Shown here in pieces: positions 7,065 through 15,123 of a DNA stretch of 33,110 nt; position 1 is the stretch's first letter; each line of letters starts with the position of its first letter. The stretch is from the NCBI GenBank assembly GCA_903924985.1, contig CAIYDT010000139.1, forward strand, positions 1-33,110, written 5' to 3'. The notes under the pieces are model-generated. The model saw nothing but the letters and a program-made list of their open reading frames with translations. It was not told the origin of the DNA and made no database searches. A program made the translations under genes and the position numbers. Source of the stretch: an uncultured Acetobacteraceae bacterium (GTDB lineage Bacteria > Pseudomonadota > Alphaproteobacteria > Acetobacterales > Acetobacteraceae).

Positions 7065-10000
7065 GTGGTGAATAAACGTGTTCCGAACCGCACTTCCATG
7101 GGCCAGCGTATGATGCCGCCGCGTCAGGACCGGCCTGAATCGACCTCCGAAGCAGGGCTCGCACAGGTGCTGTCGGGGTTCTTCGATGCCCCATGGTACC
7201 TGTCGCGCTATCCCGACGTCGTTGCCGCCGGCCTCGATCCTCTCCGTCACTTCATGGTCCATGGTGCGGCTGAAGCGCGGGATCCCAACCGCTGGTTCGA
7301 CAGCGCCTGGTACGCGGAACATTACCCGGATGTCGGGACCTCCGGCGTCAATCCGCTGCTGCATTATCTGCAATCCGGCGCGGCCGAGCTGCGCAACCCG
7401 CATCCGAGGTTCGACGCGACCTGGTACGTCGACCAATATCCCGAGGCCGCGGCCAACCCGCTACTGTACCACTTGCGGGTCGGGGCGGCACGCGGATTCC
7501 TGACGGAAAAACCGATCGGGATCGCGGATTACCTGCCCTCCACGACGCCGCCACTGCCTGTGCCGGCCGGCCTGACGGTCGACATCGTAATGCCGGTTTA
7601 CAAAGGGCTGGCGGCCACCCGGCGCTGCCTCGGGTCCGTGCTGACCGATGCCGACCGGCTACCGGGCCGGGTCATCGTCATCGATGATAAATCGCCGGAA
7701 CCCGAGCTGAGCGCCTGGCTGAACAAGCTCGCCGCCAAGGGGCAGATCGTGTTGTTGCGCAATGCTCGCAACCTCGGATTCGTCGCCTCGGTCAATCTAG
7801 GCATGCAGGAAGCCGGTACCAACGACGTGGTGCTATTGAACAGCGACACGGAGGTTCCGTCAGGCTGGCTCCCGCGTCTGGCCGCGCAGGCCTATCGGGA
7901 AACGCGCATTGCCACCGTTTCCCCATTTTCCAACAACGCCACCATCTGCGGCTACCCTCGCAATCAAGGCAGCGTCCTGCCGTTCGGCAACACCCTCGCG
8001 GATCTCGACACGGTCTGCCAGACGGTGAATGCCGGACGATCGGTGGATCTGCCCACCACGGTCGGGTTCTGCATGTACATCCGCCGCGCGGCGCTGGATG
8101 CCGTAGGTCTGTTCGATGAGGCGGTGTTTGGCCGCGGCTACGGCGAGGAAAACGACTTCTGTCTGCGGGCGACTGCCAAAGGTTGGCGTCACACGCTCGC
8201 CTGCGACGTTTTTGTCTACCACGAAGGGGCCGTGAGCTTCGCCGGCGAGTCGAACGCCAGATCGGCGGCCGCGATGCGGACCCTTACCGCACGCTACCCC
8301 GCCTACCTCTCCCAGATCGCTCGGCATGTACGCCAGGACGACGTGGGTCCATACCGCATTGCCATCACGGCCGCGTTGTTCGCCGGGTCGGGACTGCCGA
8401 CCATCCTGATGGTGTGCCACGACCTCGGCGGCGGCGTGCGGATGCACATCGATCGTTTGGTCGGCCAACTGGCGGGACGCGCCAATTGCCTGCTGCTGTT
8501 GGCGACAACACGCGGTTCGGAGCTATCGGTGCCATCCATTCCCGGTCATCCGGTGCTAGATCTGCCGGCCGAACGACTGGACGACATGCTCCGCCTGCTC
8601 CGCTCCGCTGGAGTCAACCGCGTGCACATCCATCATCTGTCGGGCATGGATATCGATGTCAGGGCGCTGGTCCATCGCCTGAAGGTTGGCTTCGATCTCA
8701 CGGTGCACGATTATTTCGGTCTTTGCCCACAGGTGAACCTGCTTCCCCGGCTGGATGGCCTCTACTGCGGGGAGCCTGGGCCAGCCGCCTGCAACGCCTG
8801 CATCGCCGACCGCCCGTCTCACGGGGCACGCGACATACTGGCATGGCGGCTGGAGTATGCTTGGCAGTTTCGGGAGGCCGAGCGGGTTATCTGCCCCAGC
8901 GCCGACGTGCGCGACCGCCTGGTGCGCTTCGGGCTGGGGGAGCGCGCCATCGTCGCGCCGCACGAACCGGTGATGGGCGGACCCTGGCCGCTCCGGCCAT
9001 TGAAACCTAAAAAGGGCGGAAAGCTGCGTGTGGCGTTGATCGGCATCCTGGCCGCCCACAAGGGGGCCGCGATGGTCGAAGCGGTGATGGAGGCAGCCGA
9101 CCCCGCCACGCTGGAATTTCATCTGATCGGAGACGTGGAGGACGACTTTCCGGCAGAAGCCCGCACCCGCCTGCGCATCGGCGGCCGCTACCAGGAAGCC
9201 GATCTGCCGGCACTGATCCGTCAGGCTCGGCCGCACGTACTTTGGTTCCCGGCCTCCTGGCCGGAGACCTATAGTTATACCCTGAGCGCCGGTATCGAAT
9301 CCGGGTTGCCCATCGTCGCCAGCCGCCTTGGCGCGTTGCCGGAACGGCTGGCCGGACGCCCACTGACATGGCTGGTTGAACCCAGCTTCGATACCGTTCC
9401 TTGGCTGGACGCGTTCAAGGCCGCACGCGCCGCCTTGCATGGCCCCGCTCCGCGTGGTCCGGATCGCCCTTCGGTGGCGGATTTCTATACAGAACCATAT
9501 CTGGCGGCCCCGGCGGTGCACCGGCGGGGCTTGGTCGACCTGCGCCGCAAGGGCCGCACCAGCGTCCTCGTCATTCCAGAGCGGTTCGACAATGGTGCAT
9601 TCACGCCTTGTGCCTACATCAGAATGCTCCTGCCGCTGGACCACGCGGCAGGCGACGGCGCATTGGATATCGTGGTGGCGGATGCCGCATCCGCGACGCG
9701 TTACCGTGCCGATATCGTGGCGACACAACGCTACGGCGTTGCCAACCCCGCTGCCGCCGACGCCCTGGCGGCGCATGCCCGGGCCACGGGCGCTCGGCTG
9801 GTTTACGACCTTGACGACGACTTGCTGAATATCCCACGCGACCACCCGGATGCCAAGGTGCTGCGCCCCAAGGCCAAGACGGTGCAACGCCTGCTTCGCC
9901 ACGCGGACCGGGTATTCGTGTCGACACCGGTACTGGCCGAGGCGCTGCGATCCACCCGCGACGATGCCATTGTCGTGTCCAATGCCCTGGATGAACGGCT

Positions 10001-10628
10001 TTGGGGCCGTACGCCACCCCCTCGCTGGGACAGTTCCCTCCATCGGGGACCGGTGCGCATCCTGTGCATGGGCACCGCGACGCATGACGCCGATTTTGCT
10101 ATGATCGCACCGGCGCTGGCCCGGATGTTCGATGCGTTCGGAGGCCGAGTAGAACTCGGCATGCTGGGATTCAGCAGCCGTAAAAGGCTGCCCGACTGGG
10201 TACGCCGTATCGGGATGCCCCCCACCGCCAACGCGTCCTACCCCGGCTTCGTGAACTGGATCACGCATCAACCTGCCTGGGATATCGGGTTGGTGCCATT
10301 GGCCGACACTGCGTTCAACCGATGCAAGTCACCTATAAAAACATGGGATTATGCGGCGCTGGGATTGGCGCTGCTGGCTTCCGACGTTGCGGTTTACCGT
10401 GGTTCCGTCGCGGATGGGCCAGGCGGGATGCTGGTCCCCAACAACGAAGACGCCTGGTATGCCGCACTCTGTCGCCTGGTGCGCGATACCGATTTACGGC
10501 GCCGGCTAGGGCAGGGGGCGTGGGAAGGATTCCAGTCAGCGGGTACCTTGGCAGCGCGATCGGATGCCTGGAAAGCGGCGTGGGCGGTCGGGAACGTTAA
10601 CGATCCATCGCTACCCGAAAGCCTGTAA
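7065..10628 (+). CDS. Trimodular glycosyltransferase (GT2 + two GT4-like domains) with N-terminal FDxxWY repeats
   Basis: This 1187-residue cytoplasmic protein starts at GTG 7065 (GTG 7068 is also possible), with AAGG about ten bases upstream. Residues 39-150 hold three ~38-residue repeats of the form FD..WY...YPDV....PL.HY...GA.E, a module often found in front of polysaccharide glycosyltransferases. Residues about 172-400 are a GT2 domain (VDIVMPVYKG, VIDDKSPE, LNSDTEV, GYGEENDFCLRA). Residues about 443-785 resemble a GT4-type GT-B domain (MVCHDLGGGVRMH, ALIGILAAHKG, WPETYSYTLSAGIESGLP). Residues about 830-1176 form another GT-B-like domain (YDLDDDLLNIP, CMGTATHDADF, SPIKTWDYAALG). The three enzymes in one chain suggest consecutive sugar additions in O-antigen or capsule assembly. 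The individual linkages are unknown. Confidence 0.85.
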   Translation: MVNKRVPNRTSMGQRMMPPRQDRPESTSEAGLAQVLSGFFDAPWYLSRYPDVVAAGLDPLRHFMVHGAAEARDPNRWFDSAWYAEHYPDVGTSGVNPLLHYLQSGAAELRNPHPRFDATWYVDQYPEAAANPLLYHLRVGAARGFLTEKPIGIADYLPSTTPPLPVPAGLTVDIVMPVYKGLAATRRCLGSVLTDADRLPGRVIVIDDKSPEPELSAWLNKLAAKGQIVLLRNARNLGFVASVNLGMQEAGTNDVVLLNSDTEVPSGWLPRLAAQAYRETRIATVSPFSNNATICGYPRNQGSVLPFGNTLADLDTVCQTVNAGRSVDLPTTVGFCMYIRRAALDAVGLFDEAVFGRGYGEENDFCLRATAKGWRHTLACDVFVYHEGAVSFAGESNARSAAAMRTLTARYPAYLSQIARHVRQDDVGPYRIAITAALFAGSGLPTILMVCHDLGGGVRMHIDRLVGQLAGRANCLLLLATTRGSELSVPSIPGHPVLDLPAERLDDMLRLLRSAGVNRVHIHHLSGMDIDVRALVHRLKVGFDLTVHDYFGLCPQVNLLPRLDGLYCGEPGPAACNACIADRPSHGARDILAWRLEYAWQFREAERVICPSADVRDRLVRFGLGERAIVAPHEPVMGGPWPLRPLKPKKGGKLRVALIGILAAHKGAAMVEAVMEAADPATLEFHLIGDVEDDFPAEARTRLRIGGRYQEADLPALIRQARPHVLWFPASWPETYSYTLSAGIESGLPIVASRLGALPERLAGRPLTWLVEPSFDTVPWLDAFKAARAALHGPAPRGPDRPSVADFYTEPYLAAPAVHRRGLVDLRRKGRTSVLVIPERFDNGAFTPCAYIRMLLPLDHAAGDGALDIVVADAASATRYRADIVATQRYGVANPAAADALAAHARATGARLVYDLDDDLLNIPRDHPDAKVLRPKAKTVQRLLRHADRVFVSTPVLAEALRSTRDDAIVVSNALDERLWGRTPPPRWDSSLHRGPVRILCMGTATHDADFAMIAPALARMFDAFGGRVELGMLGFSSRKRLPDWVRRIGMPPTANASYPGFVNWITHQPAWDIGLVPLADTAFNRCKSPIKTWDYAALGLALLASDVAVYRGSVADGPGGMLVPNNEDAWYAALCRLVRDTDLRRRLGQGAWEGFQSAGTLAARSDAWKAAWAVGNVNDPSLPESL

Positions 10629-10896
10629 TAGTTCCAAAAACCCGATCGGCGGCAGTTGTTTGGTCACGCCCGATAGTCCCCCGTATCATAACCTTATTGT
10701 AAAGAGCCTATTATCGACTTGCGAACATGGCCAGCGAACGATCGCCGAAACATAGCAAACCGATATGGAATGACATTCAGACTGAACCGGAGCGGTCGCG
10801 GGCTGCTCATGACGGCCACCGATTTGGCGGTTGCGCGCAGTGTTTGTAGGATCGGCCGAACGCCACTCGGCAAAGCCTCCACGCACGGGAACGACG
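10629..10896. other. Intergenic region upstream of the hydrolase/CoA-transferase operon
   Basis: This 268-base stretch has a locally AT-richer part around 10680-10720 (TTATTGTAAAGAGCCTATTA), the most plausible place for a promoter of the downstream operon, although no textbook -35/-10 pair is evident. Short open frames here have no good ribosome site and resemble nothing known. The hydrolase frame is open across the second half (from 10831), but the start with a good ribosome site is at 10897. Confidence 0.4.
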
Positions 10897-11781
10897 ATGA
10901 ACGATCAGGTGACCCCCAACTTGCAAGCCCTTGGCGACCCCCAAAGCTACATCGACCAGGTGGAGAGCCAGTCCACCCGGTATGAAACGCCGTGCGGTGC
11001 AGGTCGCATGGTCTGGCATCTGTGGGACCGGTCAGGCGGCACCGCCCCGGTGGTCGTGCTGTTCCACGGGGGCGCGGGGTCCTGGCGGCATTGGATCAAG
11101 AACATCCCGGCGTTGGTGGAGAGCTACCGGGTGCTGGTGCCAGATCTGCCGGGCCTCGGCGAGTCGGATTACCCGCCCGATGACAAGGATGCCTTGGCGA
11201 TGGCCGCCATCGTCGCCAGTGGCATCGACCGGATCGTCGGCGAAGACGCGACATACGACGTCGTCGGGTTCTCCTTTGGCGGCACCATGGCGAGCTGCGT
11301 CGGCGTCGTGCGGGAGAAGCGCATTCGTTCGGTCACGATCATCGGTGCGTCCGGCGTCGCCTCGGTGGGATTTTCGGTGACGCTGATGAAAGTGCGCCAT
11401 CTGGAGGGCCTGGAACGCCGGGAGGCCCACCGCTACAACCTCAACCGTTTGATGATCGCGGACCCGGCCAAGATCGACGATCTGGCGCTCACGATCCAGG
11501 ATTGGAACACCATCCGCTCCCGCCTGAAGACGCCGTCGATTTCGCGCGGCGGTGCGATCCTGACCGCGATCGATACGCTGCGCGTGCCGATCAACGCGAT
11601 GTATGGGGCGCTCGATCCCCCGGCCGATCCAAAGGGGCCGGAACGGGTGGCGGCGATGCGGGCGCGCCGGCCCGACGCCGACGTCCGGCTGATTCCCGGC
11701 GCGGGACACTGGGCAGCATTCGAGGCGCCCGAGTTTGTGAATCCGATTCTGCTGGAAATGCTGGCCCGCACGCGGCCCTGA
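10897..11781 (+). CDS. Alpha/beta hydrolase
   Basis: This 294-residue protein uses ATG 10897, preceded by GGGA with suitable spacing. The frame is open for 22 more codons upstream, but that part has no ribosome site. The fold is shown by FHGGAGSW (oxyanion region), the nucleophile elbow GFSFGG with Ser126, the likely acid Asp240 in YGALDPP, and His271 in GAGHWAAFEAPEF. It is a soluble enzyme with no signal peptide. It would cleave an ester, thioester, amide or C-C bond. Its position 26 bases before a CoA-transferase suggests a substrate in the same acid-degradation route, with the exact reaction unknown. Confidence 0.85.
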   Translation: MNDQVTPNLQALGDPQSYIDQVESQSTRYETPCGAGRMVWHLWDRSGGTAPVVVLFHGGAGSWRHWIKNIPALVESYRVLVPDLPGLGESDYPPDDKDALAMAAIVASGIDRIVGEDATYDVVGFSFGGTMASCVGVVREKRIRSVTIIGASGVASVGFSVTLMKVRHLEGLERREAHRYNLNRLMIADPAKIDDLALTIQDWNTIRSRLKTPSISRGGAILTAIDTLRVPINAMYGALDPPADPKGPERVAAMRARRPDADVRLIPGAGHWAAFEAPEFVNPILLEMLARTRP

Positions 11782-11807
11782 ACCGATTGCCTAAAAGGAA
11801 ACGAACA

Positions 11808-14435
11808 ATGAGTAACGGAAACGCGCCGACCGAGGCCGGCATCGGCTCCGGCCCCGGCCCGATGCTGGGAAACGCCGGCCCCGGCATGCTGGCCGGCCTG
11901 CGGGTGATCGAGGTCGCGGATGAGCGCGCCGAATACGCCGGTCTGCTGCTGTCGGGCCTCGGCGCCGAGGTCATCAAGATCGAGCCACCCGAGGGCAACG
12001 CCACCCGCCGCATCGGGCCGTTCCTGGACGACCAGCCCGGCCTTGAGCGGTCGCTGTTCCACTGGAACTACAACCGCGGCAAGCAATCCGTGGTGCTCGA
12101 TTTGCAGAGTCCGGCGGGCAAGGCGTCGATGCTGAAACTGCTGGAGGGCGCGGACATCCTGCTGGATTCATCCTGCGGCGCGCTGAACACCGCGCTGGGG
12201 CTGGACCGGGCGGCGCTATGCGCGCGCTTCGAAAAATTGATCGTCGCCCGCATCACGCCCTTCGGCGACGATGGGCCATGGGCGAATTTACACGGGTCGG
12301 ATCTGATCCATCTGGCCCTCGGCGGCATCATGATGAATTGCGGCTACGATCCCGACCCAAACTTCGAATACGATACGCCTCCGATCGCACCACAGGTCTG
12401 GCACGCCTACCACATCGCCGGCGAGCAACTCGCCACCGGCATCATCGCCGCCGCCATTAACCGCCACCGCACCGGCCTTGGCCAGGACATCGGCGTGGCG
12501 GTGCATGAGGCGGTATCGAAGAACCCCGAGCTCGATATCATGCACTGGGTGATGCGCAGGGTGCCGCTCTGGCGCCTGACCAGCCGCCACGCCGCGGAGC
12601 ATCCGAACCATTCGCCCAGCATCGTGCACACGAAGGACGGGCGGTTCTTCATCTCCCACGGCATGGGCGCACGCGACCTCAAGAACCTGGTGCCGCTGCT
12701 GGAGAAGTACGGCATGCAGGCCGACCTGCAACCGCCGGGACCGGATGTGGACCTGAAGGCGCGTGCCGTGCCGGGGTCGACGTCGTCGGATGAAGCGCGG
12801 GCGCACATGCTTGACGTCGTGCAGCGCTTCGTGCGGGCGTGGACGTACAAAGACATGCCATGGCTGGAGGCCCAGGAGGCCGGGCTGCTTTGGGCACCGC
12901 TCCGTAAGCCGCACGAGAACGCCTTGGACGAGCATTGGCTCGCTCGGTATTCCTTCGCCGACGTCTACCACCCCGAACACGGGCGTTCCTTCCGTTACCC
13001 GACCAGCAAGTGGCTGGCGACCGAGACCAGCTGGCAGGTGGGCCGGCGGGCGCCTCTGCTGGGCGAGGACACCGACAAGGTGCTGGGCTCGCTGGAACGG
13101 CAGCCGTCGGTGCCGGCGCAGCCGAAGCCGAATGCGAACCCCCGCCTTTCGGCGATGCACGGCAAGCCGTTCCCCTTGCAGGGCGTCAAAATCCTGGATT
13201 TCGCCTGGTTCCTGGCCTCCGCCGGCGGCACGCGGTTCCTCGCGGCGATGGGGGCGGAAAGCTACAAGGTTGAGTGGAAGGACAATCCCGACACCCGCCT
13301 GGCGGCCATGGCGCCGGTTGGGGGCAGGGCGGCGCGCGATGCCGCGACCGGCCCCCTGCCGGGGGTGAAAGACCTCGACATGGGGGGGCAGTTCAACAAC
13401 AAGAACGCCGGTAAGCGCGGGATTTCGTTGAATATTCGCCATCCCAAGGGCTTGGCGATCGCCAAGGACCTGGTGCGCATTTGCGACGTGGTGGCCGAGG
13501 GTTTTTCTCCGGGCGTGTTGCCGCGTTTGGGGTTGGGCTACGACGTGATGAAGAAGATACGACCGGATATCATTTATATCCAACAGGCTGGGATGGGCGC
13601 CCTCGGCAAGTACGGACGCATGCGCACCGTCGGCCCGGTGGCGGCGGCGTTCGGCGGGCAGGCGGATATGTCCGGGTTGCCCGAACCGGCGATGCCGGTG
13701 AGCTGGGGGTATTCATACCTCGATTGGATGGGCGCCTATGGCTACGCGCTGGCTTTGCTGGGCGCGTTGTACCACCGGGAGAAGACAGGGCAGGGGCAGT
13801 GGATCGATGCCTCCCAGTGCGAGTCCGGGCTGTTCCTGACCGGCACAGCCGTCCTGGACTGGTCGGCCAACGACCGCGAATGGCGGCGCTACGGCAATCG
13901 TTCGCCGTATAAGCCGGCCGCGCCGCACGGGGCGTATCGCTGCAAGGGCAAGGACCGATGGGTCGCCATCGCCTGCTTCGATGAAACCCACTGGCAGATC
14001 TTGTGCTCGGTCGCCGGTCACGGCGAGTGGCGCGACGACCGGCGCTTCGCGACGCTGGCCGACCGCCTGCACCATCAGGATGCGCTGGACGCTGTCGTCG
14101 GCGCCTGGGCCGCGGAGAAAACCGCCGAGGACATCATGATGGCGCTGCAAAACGCCGGCGTCCCCGCGGGGGTGTGCCAGAACGCCGAAGATCGCGTCGA
14201 TAAGGACCCACAACTCCGCCACCTGAAATGGCTGACTGAGGTCACGGGCACAAAAATCGGCACCTGGCCGATCTACGAGCTGCCGATGAAGTTCTCCCGT
14301 ACCCCCGCCTATATCGGCGGCCCCACCAACCGCGGCGCCCCCGGCTACGGCGAGGACAACGAGTGGCTGTTGACCTCGATGCTTGGGATGACCAAATCCG
14401 ACGTGGAGAAACTGGCGGAGGAGGGTGTGATTTGA
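11808..14435 (+). CDS. Tandem-domain class III (CaiB/BaiF) CoA-transferase
   Basis: This 875-residue protein starts at ATG 11808 behind AAAAGGAAACGAACA. Normal family III CoA-transferases have about 400 residues; here two copies are fused. Copy 1 spans about 27-430 (LAGLRVIEVADERAEYAGLL, GAEVIKIEPPEG, RHRTGLGQDI). Copy 2 spans about 460-850 (LQGVKILDFAWFLASAGGTR, NNKNAGKRGISLNI, REKTGQGQWIDAS). The catalytic Asp that forms the acyl anhydride is present in copy 2 (Asp639 in YSYLDWMG). The matching position in copy 1 appears to be His202 (AYHIAG). Copy 1 may therefore be structural. The enzyme would activate a carboxylic acid by CoA transfer in the cytoplasm. Its partners are the upstream hydrolase and a coupled small protein. 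Confidence 0.88.
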   Translation: MSNGNAPTEAGIGSGPGPMLGNAGPGMLAGLRVIEVADERAEYAGLLLSGLGAEVIKIEPPEGNATRRIGPFLDDQPGLERSLFHWNYNRGKQSVVLDLQSPAGKASMLKLLEGADILLDSSCGALNTALGLDRAALCARFEKLIVARITPFGDDGPWANLHGSDLIHLALGGIMMNCGYDPDPNFEYDTPPIAPQVWHAYHIAGEQLATGIIAAAINRHRTGLGQDIGVAVHEAVSKNPELDIMHWVMRRVPLWRLTSRHAAEHPNHSPSIVHTKDGRFFISHGMGARDLKNLVPLLEKYGMQADLQPPGPDVDLKARAVPGSTSSDEARAHMLDVVQRFVRAWTYKDMPWLEAQEAGLLWAPLRKPHENALDEHWLARYSFADVYHPEHGRSFRYPTSKWLATETSWQVGRRAPLLGEDTDKVLGSLERQPSVPAQPKPNANPRLSAMHGKPFPLQGVKILDFAWFLASAGGTRFLAAMGAESYKVEWKDNPDTRLAAMAPVGGRAARDAATGPLPGVKDLDMGGQFNNKNAGKRGISLNIRHPKGLAIAKDLVRICDVVAEGFSPGVLPRLGLGYDVMKKIRPDIIYIQQAGMGALGKYGRMRTVGPVAAAFGGQADMSGLPEPAMPVSWGYSYLDWMGAYGYALALLGALYHREKTGQGQWIDASQCESGLFLTGTAVLDWSANDREWRRYGNRSPYKPAAPHGAYRCKGKDRWVAIACFDETHWQILCSVAGHGEWRDDRRFATLADRLHHQDALDAVVGAWAAEKTAEDIMMALQNAGVPAGVCQNAEDRVDKDPQLRHLKWLTEVTGTKIGTWPIYELPMKFSRTPAYIGGPTNRGAPGYGEDNEWLLTSMLGMTKSDVEKLAEEGVI
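14417..14425 (+). promoter_or_regulatory. Strong ribosome binding site deciding a TTG start
   Basis: GGAGGAGGG lies inside the end of the CoA-transferase gene, six bases before the TTG at 14432. It is the strongest Shine-Dalgarno match in this region. It supports translation of the 58-residue protein from TTG rather than from the ATG at 14363, 69 bases further upstream in the same frame. Confidence 0.6.
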
Positions 14436-14608
14436 CCGACGAGAAAGAACCGCCGCCGAAGCCGTCCGTGACCCTCGACCCGGCCAAAGCGACCGGGTTG
14501 CAGGACGGCGTGGCCGACGCGATCGTGGATTTCGAGCTGGTAGAGCAGGGCGGGATGGTGCGGATCCCGCAGCCCAAGCGGAAGAAGCGGGTGGTGTTTA
14601 AATATTGA
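14432..14608 (+). CDS. Small hydrophilic protein coupled to the CoA-transferase
   Basis: This is a 58-residue protein from a TTG that overlaps the CoA-transferase stop as TTGA, behind GGAGGAGGG. The sequence is proline-rich and acidic at the start (EKEPPPKPSVTLDP) and ends in a basic, aromatic tail (QPKRKKRVVFKY). There is no membrane segment or known motif, and I do not recognise the family. Tight coupling suggests an accessory role or a short conserved partner of the CoA-transferase. Alternatively it could be a chance frame, but the ribosome site and the smooth composition argue for a real gene. It ends 11 bases inside the 3' end of the convergent Uma2 remnant. Confidence 0.55.
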   Translation: MTDEKEPPPKPSVTLDPAKATGLQDGVADAIVDFELVEQGGMVRIPQPKRKKRVVFKY

Positions 14609-14995
14609 CCATCACGCGCGGCCGGGGCTGGAAGGTCAGACCGTCGTACAGCGTCGCAAGGTCGAGGGTGCAGTTTATTTCGGGGACGTCGATTATCGCT
14701 TTGAATCCCTCCAACGTCGTATGCTGCCAGTCCTGGCCCGATGTGCGCGACGATTGGATCGACTCCGCGATGTCTGGATCGAGGATGACGATATGGGCCA
14801 TGGAGGGAACGGTTTTGTATTCCTCCCGCTTGCGAACCAGATCGCGTTGACGTTCAGTACGATCTGATCGTGCCGCCGCTTCGCCCCGGACATGGCGTAC
14901 GGTACGCCATTGACCAACTCATAACGGAGCGCCTGATGGAGGCCCCATTCCAGGAATTCGTCGGGTAGCATACGGGCGATGGCGGCGTCGCTCAT
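14598..14995 (-). pseudogene. Uma2-family endonuclease pseudogene with internal out-of-frame deletion
   Basis: Reading leftward from ATG 14995, the first frame gives an N-terminal Uma2/DUF820 sequence (PDEFLEWGLHQALRYELVNG, then KRRHDQIVLNV). Around 14845-14860 the homology jumps to another frame that reads DLVRKREEYKTVPSMAHIVI, and later TLEGFKAIIDVPEINCTLDL and LYDGLTF, the usual C-terminal end. Intact members have about 190 residues; together these pieces cover about 130. The lost segment contains the PD-(D/E)xK catalytic core. It is therefore a nonfunctional remnant of a gene family that spreads in large paralogous sets in bacteria. It sits between two operons. Confidence 0.7.
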
Positions 14996-15123
14996 GATTG
15001 GCTTCTTCGCGCGGTCAGATCGTAGCATGCTTGCCGGTCGATGTCCTTATCCGCCCGCTGGCCCATCCCCCCGATCCCCCCTATGCTCCCCACCAACAAT
15101 GCCTCCGGGGGAAACGACCGCAC

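Noticed and set aside
8556..10271. Long minus-strand open frame opposite the trimodular glycosyltransferase
   Set aside because: It is a GC-rich antisense shadow with no recognisable motif; the plus strand encodes clear glycosyltransferase domains over the same span.
12288..13583. Minus-strand open frame opposite the CoA-transferase
   Set aside because: Composition is typical of antisense shadow frames (Arg, Val, His rich), with no family motif; the CoA-transferase reading is unambiguous.
14998..15123. N-terminal extension of the first binding protein from 14998
   Set aside because: It would bury the signal peptide behind 42 residues; the ATG at 15124 gives a standard signal sequence.
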